A stretch of DNA of 64,000 nt from Adenophora triphylla var. japonica (GCA_022495995.1 JAFEMH010000985.1:419501-483500), one strand, 5' to 3'. Shown: positions 22,459 through 34,209, counted from the stretch's first letter. Numbers and translations are program-made. Notes: generated from the sequence alone by a model not told the origin.

Positions 22459-22620
22459 TAAATAGAAAAAGAACAAAGGACTTGTAAAAAATATAGATAT
22501 GTGTTTAGATGTAAAAAACAAATGCACACACAAGCTAAAAAACTATCTTGAATTCGAGAGATATGAAGAGATTTATGTTTCAAAGAATTCTTTATGTGTA
22601 AGTCTTCTATTGGCTTGCTT
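22459..22620 (-). repeat. SIRE-like LTR-a fragment, second part (unit 2)
   Basis: Resumes similarity to 42412-42560 (AGAAAAAGAACAAAGGAC…GAGATATGAAGAGATT). Ends at a switch to unrelated sequence near 22620. Confidence 0.6.
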
Positions 22621-22639
22621 CCCGTATCCTCGTCCAATC

Positions 22640-23060
22640 ATAGACATCCCTCTACAGTAATCTTCACTTTATTGTACGAGTCAACCGGACGCGTACACGT
22701 GTCATAGGTTAAAAGGCAAGCACTCCTCCGGGGGGCTGACGTCACCAACGGCTCCCTCAAATATAAATACTATCACTTGTCCCCATGGACAAGGTAAATG
22801 TAAAATCACTATTGTAAGTCACATTATCTAAACCTTAGCACAAAACACACTAAGACATTCCAATTCTTATTCTCAGTTATTAAACTCTCAGAGATCTTAC
22901 TCTCACACCCGAGGGCCTGAGTCGGATTAAACTCCGGCTTGGTGTCTAACGGTGCTTCTTGTCTTTGTTGTGTTCTAGGTACAATTATTTCATACAAGCC
23001 AGATATCCCTACGTAGTGAGACCCCAAAAGTTATGGCGTCATCACACTCCAATAAGGTTA
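22640..23060 (+). repeat. Probable gypsy-type LTR fragment
   Basis: Has a TATAAATAC box near 22761 and CCCGAGGGCCTGAGTCGG near 22909, followed by a T-rich stretch, like the U3-R-U5 layout of plant LTRs. Termini not found. Missing from unit 1. Family assignment uncertain. Confidence 0.35.
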
Positions 23061-23076
23061 TCACTTAATAACATAC

Positions 23077-23336
23077 TACTCCTTCCGTCCCAAAATGAAT
23101 GTCCAAAAAAAAATTAAATTAAGAGCAAATTAGAAATTTATTTGTAAATTCATTTTTGAAACGGAGGAAGGAAAAAGTGAGTTTGTACACGTAAAAAATC
23201 TAAGTACCACAGTGAGTATACAACAGTATTCCAGCATCCTTCATAGTCACTCTCTCCCTGCATGATTTTTTTTTTACTTTGAGGGACATCTTAAAATAGT
23301 TTAACGATTAACAAATCTTAACAACAAATATACAAA
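23077..23336. repeat. Small Stowaway remnant and diverged copy of the A9-gene upstream region
   Basis: 23077-23170 has CTCCTTCCGTCCCAAAATGA and inverted TTTTTGAAACGGAGGAAGG. 23165-23330 matches 14185-14340 in order (TACACGTAAAA, CCACAGTG, CTTCATAGTC, GAGGGACATCTT), an ancient extra copy of the flank of the A9 gene. Confidence 0.5.
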
Positions 23337-23432
23337 GGGTGAATGACATTTTGGGCCCCAAAGTTTAGGGGGTGTTCCTAAGATAGGCCACATTCTATCA
23401 CTAATTACAATATAGGGTCCAAAGTTCATATT

Positions 23433-23622
23433 TTTTTTTTCTTTTTTTTCTAAGAAGGGGATCAACACATTTCGCCGCCCCCCCTTGATGCACTTCACAG
23501 AGGCGCCTAGCTATGCTAGGGAGGGCAATGTCATTCCCTCTAACCACTGGTGGGGGAATCGAACCCATGACCTTCAGGTTGAAAGCCATGAATCCTAACC
23601 ATCAGGCTAAGACCCCACGTGC
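23433..23622 (-). mobile_element. tRNA-derived SINE, minus orientation
   Basis: Target duplication GGTCCAAAGTTCATATT at 23416-23432 and 23623-23639 (17 bp). On the minus strand the head has an A-box-like TAGCCTGATGGTTAGG and B box GGGTTCGATTCCC. The tail is A-rich (T-run at 23433-23450). Absent from the unit 1 Mutator copy as far as that copy is preserved. Confidence 0.82.
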
Positions 23623-24154
23623 GGTCCAAAGTTCATATTATGTTAACGTTTCAGGGTTTTTAACCAATTTCGTTGGAAAAATCCATTAAATGATCATGTG
23701 CAAGTCACGTGTCACTTAACAGAAGATGTTTTTGAACACAAATTCTTTCGTTGTTGTTTTAATGCAAATTAAATGAAAATAAATTAACCATGTGGTCACT
23801 CAACTGATTTATAACTTTATAAAATTTCAGAACTACCCTTGTACAAAAAAAAACATTACCCATCCTCTCTCCCCCCCCCCTCTCACACACACTTTGTCTC
23901 TCTCTCTCTTTAAATTTCTCTCTCTACCCCTTCTTCTTCCTCATCTTCCAATCCAACCACCTCTCTCTCTCACTCTCTTTCTCTCTCTAAAAAAAATCAC
24001 ACATTACATTCCATTCCTGTGGGCTCTCTTTCGCACCACTAACAAAAACCAATACCTCTTTAACTCCAGATCATCCCAACTTTATAACCTATGTGTAATG
24101 TACCTGAGAAATTTGTTGAATTGACAGCTTTGAAAGAGATTGGTACATTCAGAA

Positions 24155-24439
24155 ATGGCTTTCAAGGCTACACCAATTCATGTTTGTGCCAATCATCCCA
24201 ATAATTCTTATTCTCAATTGGCTTTTAAAGATTCTTGTTTGGACATCAATCACAAGAATTCTTGTTCTAAATTACATTTCAGTTTGATGACGAATATTGG
24301 TTGGCGAATAAGGGAAGTAAAGGCAACGGCGGCGATGTGGGTGGTTATGGTAACACCAAGAAAGGGAACAGGAAATTGTTGTAGATCTAGTTGGCAAAAA
24401 GGTTTGGGACGATGGGAGGGGGAATGGCTGTCTATCTAG
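24155..24439 (+). pseudogene. Captured gene 5' fragment (unit 2 copy)
   Basis: Same 94-codon frame as 2839-3123, starting MAFKATPIHVCANHPN. About eight residues differ between the copies and the length is unchanged. Unrecognised protein. See the unit 1 entry. Confidence 0.4.
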
Positions 24440-25448
24440 TTGTTTGAGGATGGTGGTCACTATTCAGCCGGTGGAATGGAGCGGCGCTGAAGTGGGGAAC
24501 GGGAATGTGGGGTGGACAATAAGATAGGAGGTGGCGGGGCGGAGCTGGGGGAGAGGGGCAAGGAAGGTGACGGCGGTGGTTAGGGTTGGGTGGCGAGAGG
24601 GGAGTGGAGGGAAAGTTAAAGAGAGAGAGAGATAGAGACAAATAAAGTGTGTGTGTGAGAGAGGGGGGAGGAATAAGGTTTTTTTTTTGGTACAAGGGTA
24701 TTTCTGGAATTTTATAAAGTTATAAATCATTTGATGGACCATATGATTAATTTATTTTTATTTAATTTGCATTAAAACAACAACGAAATAATTTGTGTTA
24801 AAAAACATCATCCGTTAAGTGACACGTGACTTGCATGTGATCATTTAACGGATTTTCATAACGAAATTGGTTAAAAATCCTGAAACGCTAATAGAAAGAA
24901 TATGAACTTTATACCCTATATTTTAATTAATGATAGAATGGGTCTATATTAGGGCAACTCCAATGGTGGGAGTTAAGGAAAGGTACCAAAATCAAATTTT
25001 GGTATCTTTCAACACTATTCATGGGGTATTAAATGTTCATCTCCAATGGTGGAGTTAAGAAAAGGTACCAAAAATTAAATTTTTATTTCTTTCACATTTA
25101 AAATTTTTTATTTAACTAAAATGTTTAATAATTAAAATAAATAATTTTATATAATAATTAATTATATTTTTTAAAAAAATAATAATCTATTTTCAATCGT
25201 GACATATTTTCATTGGCTAGCTAGATTACATATGATAAGATGATAATTGAATTAAATAAAAAAATAATATCTTATTGTTGACATGTGACATATTTTCATT
25301 GGTTCGGTAGATTACAAATAAGATAAAATCATTATCAGAAATCTTATCAAAAAACTTTATCATCCTATAAATTAGGTAGCTCAGATCAATACTCTTCACT
25401 ACCATTTTTCAACTTCACAAGTATTATTCCAAAAATTTTGATTTTCTG

Positions 25449-25937
25449 ATGAGCTTCCTACGAAAAATGTTGGTGAAGCATGATCAAGATGATGAGGATA
25501 GGCGTTGCCGTTCTGGCAAAACAATTGCTTTGATCATTGCTAGTCATGCAATTCAAGAGGAGGAAGAATCGTCCAAATGGGGTGGTTCAGTGGACGGTCG
25601 TAATTATATACGTCGTCACAGAGAAAGTGCAAATGCACTTTTATATGAGCAATACTTTGCAAATCCGTGTATGTATGCGCCTGATACATTTCGACGTCGT
25701 TTCAGAATGCATAAACATGTCTTTGAAAAGATAATGTGTGACATTTCCAGCCACAATGATTATTTCATTCAAAAATGTTATGTCACCGGTCGACCCGGAT
25801 TTTCCACGATGCAGAAAGTGGCATGTGCCCTTAGACAACTTGCATATGGCACTGTTGCTGAACTATTTGATGATACGTGGGGGACAGCTGAATCAACGGG
25901 TATTGAAAGGTTTCTTAGCAACCTTAAAATAATTTGA
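25449..25937 (+). pseudogene. Harbinger transposase, N-terminal part (ALP1-like family)
   Basis: 162 codons from ATG 25449: MSFLRKMLVKHDQDDED, KWGGSVDGRNYIRRHRE, FRRRFRMHKHVFEKIMCDIS, and QKVACALRQLAYGT with the helix-turn-helix region. Ends in GIERFLSNLKII where the family continues into the DDE nuclease domain of more than 200 further residues. The start is the family's usual MSFLRKM. Catalytically dead as it stands. Confidence 0.85.
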
Positions 25938-26319
25938 CTCCGCTAAAAGTATCTGAATAAAAAAACATTTTAAGTAAATAAAAGCATAAAATAAATAAAT
26001 TGAACAAATATATGAGCAAATTACCGTATCTGTATAGTTTTTGACCACTTGAGTGAGCAAGATCTGCCGCCCTTAAAGCAACCCCATACGCCATGCACTC
26101 TTTACTAATTTTCTTGAAGTAATTTTCACAACCTTTTTTATCACAAAAAACTCCTCCTACATGGCGATTTGCGTCGTAGTAAGCATGGGTTTGTGACCAC
26201 AACGTCGAGTCTCTTTGATTGATACCAGTTTCAGAGTCATTTCCAAACATTAAACGAGCTCGACAAAGATCCTCATCTTCACTTGTTTTCCAACCCTCAG
26301 CTCTTGAACGTGATGCCAT
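25924..26319 (-). pseudogene. Harbinger Myb/SANT-like DNA-binding protein, truncated
   Basis: ATG at 26319. RAEGWKTSEDEDLCRARLMF is the trihelix/Myb-like start of plant Harbinger ORF1 proteins, followed by FKKISKECMAYGVALRAADL. After KLYRYG the frame runs into AT-rich intronic or deleted sequence. In active families this protein partners the transposase for nuclear import and TIR binding. Confidence 0.75.
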
Positions 26320-27000
26320 TGACTGAGAAGCTGAAGAAGAAGGAGAAAAAAATGTTAACAGAGTTTTTCTTCAAATATAATGTAGATAGTATAGTGTATA
26401 AATTAAAAAACTTGAATCAGAGGAAGTCTTCATTCAGAAAAAAAAAAGGTCATGGATGAACAAAAACAAAAGAGAAAAAAAAATCACGGATGAACAAAAC
26501 AACAAAAAAATGAATAGAAAAAAAAAGGGTCACGGGATGATCAAAACAAAAAAAAAAAAGATAAAAAAATACGTGGGAAAGAATAAACTTGAAACAGATA
26601 ATGTTTGTTAACTGCTGACCTTTGCAAACAAAGATGTCTCACATTTTGACATTGCCGACAAGTCCACGTGAGTAAGCCAGAGAGATTTTTTCATAACCTT
26701 TCCCTTCTACGCGCAGTTGAACAACAAGGAGGAGTTAGGCAAGGTACCAAATTTGGTACCTTGCTTAGCTCTTTCTCAATTTTTGGTACCTTTAGTTTAT
26801 CCCATTGAAGATGCTAGCTCCTTGAGGAGGTACCAAAATTTGATTTTGGTACCTCCCATTGGAGTTGCCCTTAGGAACACCCCTTAAATTTTGGGGCCCA
26901 AAATGTCGTTCGCCCATATACAAATTGAAAGTTCAGTGTAACTAGGAAATCAGTTTCAACAAAACAGACTATGAATGTGAGTACAGATGTGAGTTACAAC

Positions 27001-27499
27001 CATAGTTATAAATCTCGTCCCAGTCAGCGCACCGATTTTGCCATTGGGACGGGACGTACCGGTACCGAAACACACCGCTGCACCGTACCAGGTTTACCTC
27101 ACTTTTTCTGTATTTTTTCACTAATTATATCCCTAGTATATGTTAACAAAAACGTAACAAAAACATAACACTTTTTCTGGTACAATTGTTAAAATGACAT
27201 CAAAAATGCATTCCAATGTTGCAAAATATCTTCATCGTGAAAAAGATTTAGGGTTTAGAGCAAATATTTACAATAAACACCCTAAAGATTCAAAAAAATC
27301 ATTCGGATCCATATCTATAAAAAAATGTGTCACAGCCGCGATATCCATCTCGGTCGGTTTTTACCGGTTTGGGGCGGTTCAGCCGGTTCGATTCGGTATA
27401 GAGCGATTTCTAGACTGGGACGGTATATATCCCGTTCCACACCGTTTTTACACTGGTACGGGATGTACCGGCCGGAATGGGACGGGATTTATAACTATG
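27001..27499. mobile_element. hAT-type MITE
   Basis: 8-bp target duplication GTTACAAC at 26993-27000 and 27500-27507. TIR CATAGTTATAAATC at both ends, inverted. Interior rich in GGTACC/CGGTTC-like text. Empty site in unit 1 (GAGTTACAACTGTTCAC near 3833). Confidence 0.85.
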
Positions 27500-28011
27500 G
27501 TTACAACTGTTCACACATCCACTACAAAGCAACGGAATAAAATTAGGAACACAAAGATTAAACGTTTACTGGTTCTGTCCTAGCAAACAAGGCTTTAAGC
27601 ACAAAAAGGTTTTCACTTTTAAAGATCTGTTTTACAGAAGCAAACACGAATAAGTGAAATAAAAAGATTAAAATACTAAAGCAATTAACCAACTTCTAAA
27701 CCAAAAATAATCTTCTTTTCCCAAGAAAAGCATATTCTAAATAGAAAATGAACAAAGAACTTGAATGAAATCTAGATGGCAGTTCAGATATAAGAAACAA
27801 CTGCATTCACAACCTAAAAATCTATCTTTAATCCGTGAATAACAAAGTATTTTCTCTTCCAAAGAATTCTCAATGCTCTCTCTTCTCATTGTGCCGATAT
27901 GCACCTTTGAGAATTTATTCAATCAATCAACCTATTCGTTATTTGACGCAATCTATATTCTACAAGGAAAGAAGAGATTGACATTAATAAGGAAAGAGAT
28001 TTGTATTATTA

Positions 28012-29015
28012 GACCATCTACAATGGTTTCAATAACCAAACAACATTCAACACTCACGTTAACACTCCACATCAGCTTCTCTCTCTTTCACCTAATAATT
28101 CAACACCTCATTCAATTTTTAACCCTGCAATGGTTTTGTTTGATAAAATTCAACACCCTTCCAACTCATCATCCTATACCCCACCACTTTTATTTTATTT
28201 TATATTCTTTATTTTTATGATTAGTAAAATAATAATTATTATTATTTTTATTATTTATAATTAAAAAAAATACTTCATACTTAATTAATTTTTTTAATTG
28301 CAATTAAATAAATACGAAAAATGAAGATAATTATTATTAAAATAAAGAAAAGTTACAATAAGCATACGACACGATAGACTCGACTCACAATACAATAAAA
28401 CTATTAAATCACACATTAAAAGACTTAAAAGTAATACATCATTGCAGAAAAACGACATAAAGCTAAAAATTACCTGGATTTTGAGTGTTGAAATGATTAT
28501 TATTGGAATCTATTTCACTAAAAGAAGGGTTTTTTTTTTTTTTTGGAAAATGAAGGATAATTGAGAAATTTATATTGAAAATAGAGTGTTTTTTCTGTGT
28601 TCAAATCAAATGAAAGAGGATTCTATTTATAGAGAATTTTTTTTTATGAATTTTAGTGTAAAAAAATTAGATTTTTTTTTTGATATAAGGTAATTGCCTT
28701 TGAAAAATTCGGATGAGATTTGGAAAAAAAAAATCAGTGACCAATCATGCTGTGCCAAGTGGCCAAATCAGAAAAAAATAAAAATAAATAAAATCACCTG
28801 CGCCAGACGCGCCCCTGCCGGGCGGTGGCGTGCACGCGCCAAAGCGGCCCTATCCGGTGGCACCACATGGCAAGGAACGAGCTCCTTCTTGGATTCAATA
28901 CCTGTTGAATTTATTCAACACCCCTCATTTTTTTTAAACTTTCAATTGGCCCCTCCAATGGTTTCAAATGGATTCAATAGTTGATTTTTTTTTCAACAAG
29001 CCATTGTAAATGGCC
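28012..29015. mobile_element. Tourist/PIF-Harbinger MITE (unit 2)
   Basis: TSD TTA at 28009-28011 and 29016-29018. Orthologue of 4351-5274, but with about 70 extra bases near 28767-28835 holding GC-rich inverted text (GCGCGCC-like). It is either the ancestral longer form or a small insertion. Confidence 0.8.
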
Positions 29016-29144
29016 TTAGTCCTAATCTAAATAAGTCACAATATATTTACATAAATAAAAGATATGTACATATTTAACAATGTCCTTTTACAAATATGAT
29101 GTACTTACTAAATTTATTAATTGGTTTCAATTTAGGAAAATAAA

Positions 29145-30716
29145 TCTATAAATATATTAAAGCAAAGTCATTACTAAATTTGGGAAGTTAGAGCCCAAAA
29201 ATGTCACTATCAAGGGGATGAAAATGGAAATTGATTCAACACATGGTTTTAGCCAATGGTTTTGGAACATGGGTGAAAAGAAAGTGGGAAAATGATCTAT
29301 ACTACTTACACTCTTTGAAAACTTTTGAAAATGTGCATTTTTTTTTCTTTTTCAATAATTAATCAACACTGGGTGTCTAGACTATGTTGCAATATTTGAA
29401 CATTTTCTAATTATTTCTTTAAAAAATAATTGTTTAATGAGCTTTAAAATTTATTATTTTTAATTCACAAAATTTGAAAAAAATACCTCATTTTTAGTCT
29501 AATAAACTCATTAAACATTTATAATCTAAATATATATTCTTAAAATTTAGACTAAATTTATTGTTTTGTAATTATTAATTAATAACAGTTTTTTTTTGTA
29601 TTAACGATAATTTTTAAATTTAGATGTTGATATTTAATTTATTTTTTTCATTTTTAGTCTAAAATTTAAGAATATATATTTATATTATAACTACTTTTCT
29701 TATGTTTTTGAGATAGATGGTCATTAGTTAGACTTTTTTTTATTATTTTACTTTTGTCAAAAAAGAAGAATATTTTATTTTTTTAAAAAAATAAAAAAAA
29801 ATGAAGAATGTGGAGATAATATAGGTGACTATAGGGAGGGCCGGGGGGGGGGGGGGTAAGGGAAGTTTTGGAGGCAAAATTTGAGTACTTTTATTTAAAA
29901 AATAAATTCATTATGTTATATAGTAATTACTATTAATGCATGTTTGTAGGCTTATAGATCCGGATTATTAAGCTTAATAGTTGAAAATTTCACTTTGCTT
30001 TAAAAAAAATACCGCTACTACTATAAATAATAATCCTTTCTTTTTTCAAAAAAAAAAGTATATGGATTTTTACTTTCAAAAAATAAATATGAATGATTGA
30101 AAAAATAAAATAAAAATGTTCATGATTTCAAATTTATGCAAATAAGATGATTGAGATTTATTCATTTATTTATTTGTTTGAAGCAAGAAGATAATTTAAT
30201 TGAGAAAAAAAGGAGAGGAGATAACTGCTCTTTTCAATAAAAGTCATACAGCTAAAGTGGTGATAAATGCATGTCTTAGCTGTTTTCTAATATTATCTTT
30301 CAAGAAATAAAAAACTAATTTCTAATATTATCAAAAGATTTTCCTTAAAAAAAATTTTAATCAAAATCTTCTTACTTTGAAAATTATAAATTTCAATAAA
30401 CGAACTTATTTCTGGAAATTGGCGAATTTCTAGGCTTAAAATTGGAAGCTACTTTTTTATTCTTTGAACTTAGCTACTTTGTTTTGTGTTTTTTTAAAAT
30501 GATTTTTAGCTACTTTGTTTAAAAAATAAAATTCTTTATTACTTGATCATTATTTTTTAATTTATGATGACATATTTTTTTTAAAGAAATAGAGTATTTC
30601 GTTTTTTTTATTTTGTAACTTCATTCAATGTTTTGTTATCATAAAATTAAATAAATTTAAATATAGAATAATAATTTTTAAAATGGTGCATTAATTTTTT
30701 TAAATGGTTACTAATA
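29145..30716 (+). repeat. Direct repeat copy 1 within Helitron
   Basis: 1,572-bp unit repeated with small differences from 30717 to about 32168, including a GGGAGGGCC…GGGG run (29835 versus 31391). No gene seen: AT-rich, many stops in all frames. Confidence 0.85.
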
Positions 30717-32168
30717 TCTATAAATATATTAAAGTAAAGTCGTTCCTAAATTTGGCTAGTTGGAGCCCAAAAGTGTCACTATCAAGGGGGTGAAAATGGA
30801 AATTGATTCAACACATGATTTTAGCCAATGGTTTTGAAACATGGGTGAAAAGAAAGTAGAAAAATGATCTATACTACTCACTCTTTGAAAACTTTTGGAA
30901 ATGTGCAAATTTTTTTTTCTTTTTCATTAATTAATCAACACTAGGTGTCTAGACTATGTTGCAATATTTGAACATTTTCTCATTATTTCTTGAAAAAATA
31001 ATTGTTTAATGAGCTTTAAAATTTATTATTTTTAATTCAGAAAAATTGAAAAAAATACCTCATTTTTAGTCTAATAAACTCATTAAACAGTTATAATCTA
31101 AATATATAATCTTAAATTTTAGACTAAATTTATTGTTTTCTAATTATTAATTAATAACATTTTTTTGTATTAACAATAATTTTTAAATTTAGATGTGGAT
31201 GTGGATATTTAATTTGTTTTTTTCATTTTTAGTCTAAAATTTAAGAATATATATTTAGATTATAACTACTTTTCTTATGTTTTCGAGATAGATGATCATT
31301 AGTTAGACATTTTGTCAAAAAAAGAAAAAGATTTTATTTTTAAAAAAAATAAAAAATTGAAGAATGTGGAGAAAATATTGGTGACTATAGGGAGGGCCAG
31401 GGGGGGTTTAAGGGAAGTTTTGGAGACAAAAATTGGTACTTTTTATTTAAAAAATAAATTCAATATGTAATATAGTAATTATTATTAATGCATGTTTGTA
31501 GGCTTATAGATCCGGATTATTAGGCTTAATAGTTGAAAATCTCATTTTGCTTTAAAAAAAAATACCGCTACTACTATAAATAATAATCCTTTCTTTTTTC
31601 AAAAAAAAAAAAGTATATGAATTTTTACTTTCAAAAATAAATATGAATGATTGAAAAAATAAAAGAAAAATGTTCATGATTTCAAATTTAAGCAAATAAG
31701 ATGATTGAGATTTATTCATTTATTTATTTGTGTGAAGCAAGAAGATAATTTAATTGAGAATAAAAGGTAAGAAGATAACTGCTCTTTTCAATAAAAGTCC
31801 ACACTTTTTTTTAATCAAACCCTTCTTACTTTGAAAATTATAAATTTCATTAAACGAACTTATTTATGGAAATTGACGAATTTCTAGGCTTAAAAGTGGA
31901 AGCTACTTTTTTATTCTTTGAACTTAGCTACTTTGTTTTGTGTTTTTTTTAACGATTTTTAGCTACTTTGTTTAAAAAATAAAATTCTTTATAACTTGAT
32001 CATTATTTTTTAATTTATGATGACATATTTTTTTATAGAAATAGAGTATTTCGTTTTTTTATTTTGTAACTTCATTCAATGTTTTGTTATCATAAAATTA
32101 AATAAAATTTAAATATAGAATAATAATTTTTAAAATGGTGCATTAATTGTTTTTAAATGGTTACTAAT
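30717..32168 (+). repeat. Direct repeat copy 2 within Helitron
   Basis: Partner of 29145-30716. Lost about 100 bp near 31797, where copy 1 has 30240-30350. Identity breaks after GGTTACTAATAT. Confidence 0.85.
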
Positions 32169-32289
32169 ATAAATGATATTTTAAAGTAAAAAGTGATTTT
32201 TTTAATGTGAAAATCGATAAATCGGGAAAACTAAATGGTGAGATGGAGCCATGACTATTTTTTAGTTTATAGACATAATTTAGGGGTGA

Positions 32290-32487
32290 TTGGCTAACTA
32301 TGAGGAAGAAGTTAAATTTCTCTTTGTGTTAGACGTAAAAAGTATAATTGAATGTGAAGATTATAATTTATTTCAAGCTGATATGGAATTTTTGGGTGGC
32401 AGATTGAAAGTTGTCCACAAAATCTTGCTAACGAAATTAATTGACGATATTTATGATAGCATCTGTAATGGACTCAATACACTCTAA
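32290..32487 (+). pseudogene. Possible captured exon in Helitron (unrecognised)
   Basis: Open frame that reads like real protein in a very AT-rich context: KFLFVLDVKSIIECEDYNLF, then QADMEFLGGRLKVVHKILL and IDDIYDSICNGLNTL. No ATG at its start, so it would be an internal exon fragment. Family not recognised. Helitrons often carry such host exons. Confidence 0.35.
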
Positions 32488-32928
32488 TTAAAAACAATAA
32501 TAAAATTATTACATTTACGATTTTGTAAGCAAATTTTTGTAATTATTTTGTGTCCTTACTATTACCCAATTAGTATAGGGTAGAGAGAAAAAGATTGGTT
32601 AAAAAAAAGTGAAAAATATTTTAGAAAATTATAAAAGGTGATATGTGATTCTATTTTATAAGCTTCAATTTCTTTGAGCAGGTCTTTATTTTTACTCTCT
32701 CTATTTTAAAATAAATATAAAAAAATTAGATTTTCTCTTAATTAAATAGCAAATTTGAAAAATTATTGAACATTCATTTTAGAGATTTAAAAAGGATTTA
32801 TTACAAAAAAAAACTCACTCAAAAGATAGCATTTACAAAAAAAATATGTAAGATGGGAAATTACAAAAAACTACTTTTTTTTTTCTTTCTTTACAAAAAA
32901 CTTTTTTTTCTTTTTTTATCATTTTTGG

Positions 32929-33053
32929 TCAAACAACTGATAATTTCAGTTATCAGTTGTTCAAACAAGTGATAATTTCAGTTATCAGACAACTGATAAC
33001 TGAAATTATCACTTGTTTGAATAACTGATAACTGAAATTATCAGTTGTTTGAC
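32929..33053. repeat. 125-bp hairpin with iterated CTGATAA/TTATCAG motifs
   Basis: Left arm GTCAAACAACTGATAATTTC… to 32988, right arm to 33053, with a loop of a few bases. The outer flanks (ATTTACAAAAAA at 32828, TTTTTTGTAAAT at 33134) look like TIRs of a small fold-back element nested in the Helitron. Confidence 0.8.
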
Positions 33054-33875
33054 AAAAACTGAAAAAAAAAATTGTAATTTCGAACTAATGTTTTTTTTTT
33101 TTTTTTTTTGTAATTTCCATCTTTCTAAAGTAGTTTTTTGTAAATCCCTCATTTAAAAAGGTTTGCATGCATACTTTCGGAGAGAATAGCCTACTATGTG
33201 AATTTTCTTTATTTTTTATTGAAAGATATCTTGAAAAATATTGATTCGAGTAGAAGTAAAACACTATTTGGTGGAAAAACTGTTGTCGGTGAAGATGATA
33301 GTTCTTCAAGTGCTAAATCTACTACGAATGTTTTGTTTCAGGAAGTATTTCGAAATGTTTAAGCAGTATTCACATTTTGGTCTTTCAATTTACTATTTCA
33401 GTATATGCATGACTATATATAATCGCCGTGCATCGCACGAGTTTGCTGCTAGTATTTCCTAAAATCTCACTCTTTCACAAATATCATAGACTCGAGCTAC
33501 TTTTGGAACGAAAGAATCCCGTCCACATGGAATGGGGACACATAACATGATTGCTATTTTTAATCGTCAATGATGGAAATCTCATTCCACTTAGAATGAA
33601 TGTTCCATCTCTTGAAGCGTGTGATAGTGTCTTGAAGATACTAGAATCCCTTTGTAGGGTCTGCTTTCGAATTTTTAATAAAGAGGGGAGGAAAAAGGAG
33701 AGAAAAGAAAGGGAGGGAAGTGAATTTAAATTTCTTCCGATTCCGATGTGCTTCCGAATTAGGAAGAAAATGAAAGAAAAAAACAAAATTTTCTCAACTC
33801 ATACTTTCGAGTTTTGAAATGAAATAAGAGGAAATAAAAAGAAAATGACTTTTATACCCTCACTTCAAACTAATA

Positions 33876-34209
33876 CTCCCTCCGTCCCACCTCAATTGGT
33901 CTATTGAGGTGGGACACGGTTTTTAAAAAAAATTATTAAAGTGTGTAGAAATTAGAGGAGAGAGAATGTAAAAGTTAAATGTGTAGTAGGGAATAGGAGA
34001 GAGAATGTAAAAATTAAAAATATTTAATAGGAGAGAGAATGAGTGGAAGGAATAGTAAGTTAAAGTGGGTATAATGAATGGTTTTTTTGTAAATATATGG
34101 AGATGATAAGGGTATAAATATATGGAAAACTTTCCATTTAAGGAATGAATCAATTGAGGTGGGACGTCCCAAAAAGAAAAGTGAATCAATTGAGGTGGGA
34201 CGGAGGGAG
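33876..34209. mobile_element. Stowaway MITE
   Basis: CTCCCTCCGTCCCACCTCAA start, inverted end, TA duplication at 33874-33875 and 34210-34211. Confidence 0.9.

Larger units (their letters stand above)
24952..26870. mobile_element. PIF/Harbinger element with both ORFs, internally deleted
   Basis: TSD TTA at 24949-24951 and 26871-26873. TIR GGGCAACTCCAATGG at both ends in inverted order. Holds a truncated transposase (plus strand) and a Myb/SANT-like ORF (minus strand) that converge and overlap by a few bases. The region between them, which should encode the DDE core, is missing. Confidence 0.88.
23337..26915. mobile_element. Mutator-like element with long TIRs (unit 2, full copy)
   Basis: 9-bp target duplication ATATACAAA at 23328-23336 and 26916-26924. 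Ends GGGTGAATGACATTTTGGGC and inverted GGGCGAACGACATTTTGGGC. The arms are several hundred bp. It carries a SINE in its left arm, a captured gene start in the middle and a Harbinger element in its right arm. It sits directly against the SIRE solo LTR. Confidence 0.85.
29145..33452 (+). mobile_element. Helitron, 4.3 kb, with duplicated 5' half
   Basis: Starts TCTATAAATATATTAAAG after A (29144). Ends with hairpin CGTGC-ATC-GCACG (33427-33439) and CTAG (33449-33452) before T, so it inserted between A and T. A second 5' terminus lies at 30717, and 29145-30716 is repeated as 30717 to about 32168. No Rep/helicase coding sequence, so non-autonomous. The empty site is visible in unit 1, except that a Stowaway sits 2 bp away. 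Confidence 0.85.
26926..33477 (-). mobile_element. SIRE-like solo LTR with three insertions (unit 2)
   Basis: Same LTR and target site as 3769-10397: TSD CAAAT at 26921-26925 and 33478-33482. LTR text at 26926-27000, 27508-28011, 29016-29144 and 33453-33477. Inserts: hAT MITE, Tourist MITE, Helitron. Confidence 0.8.
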
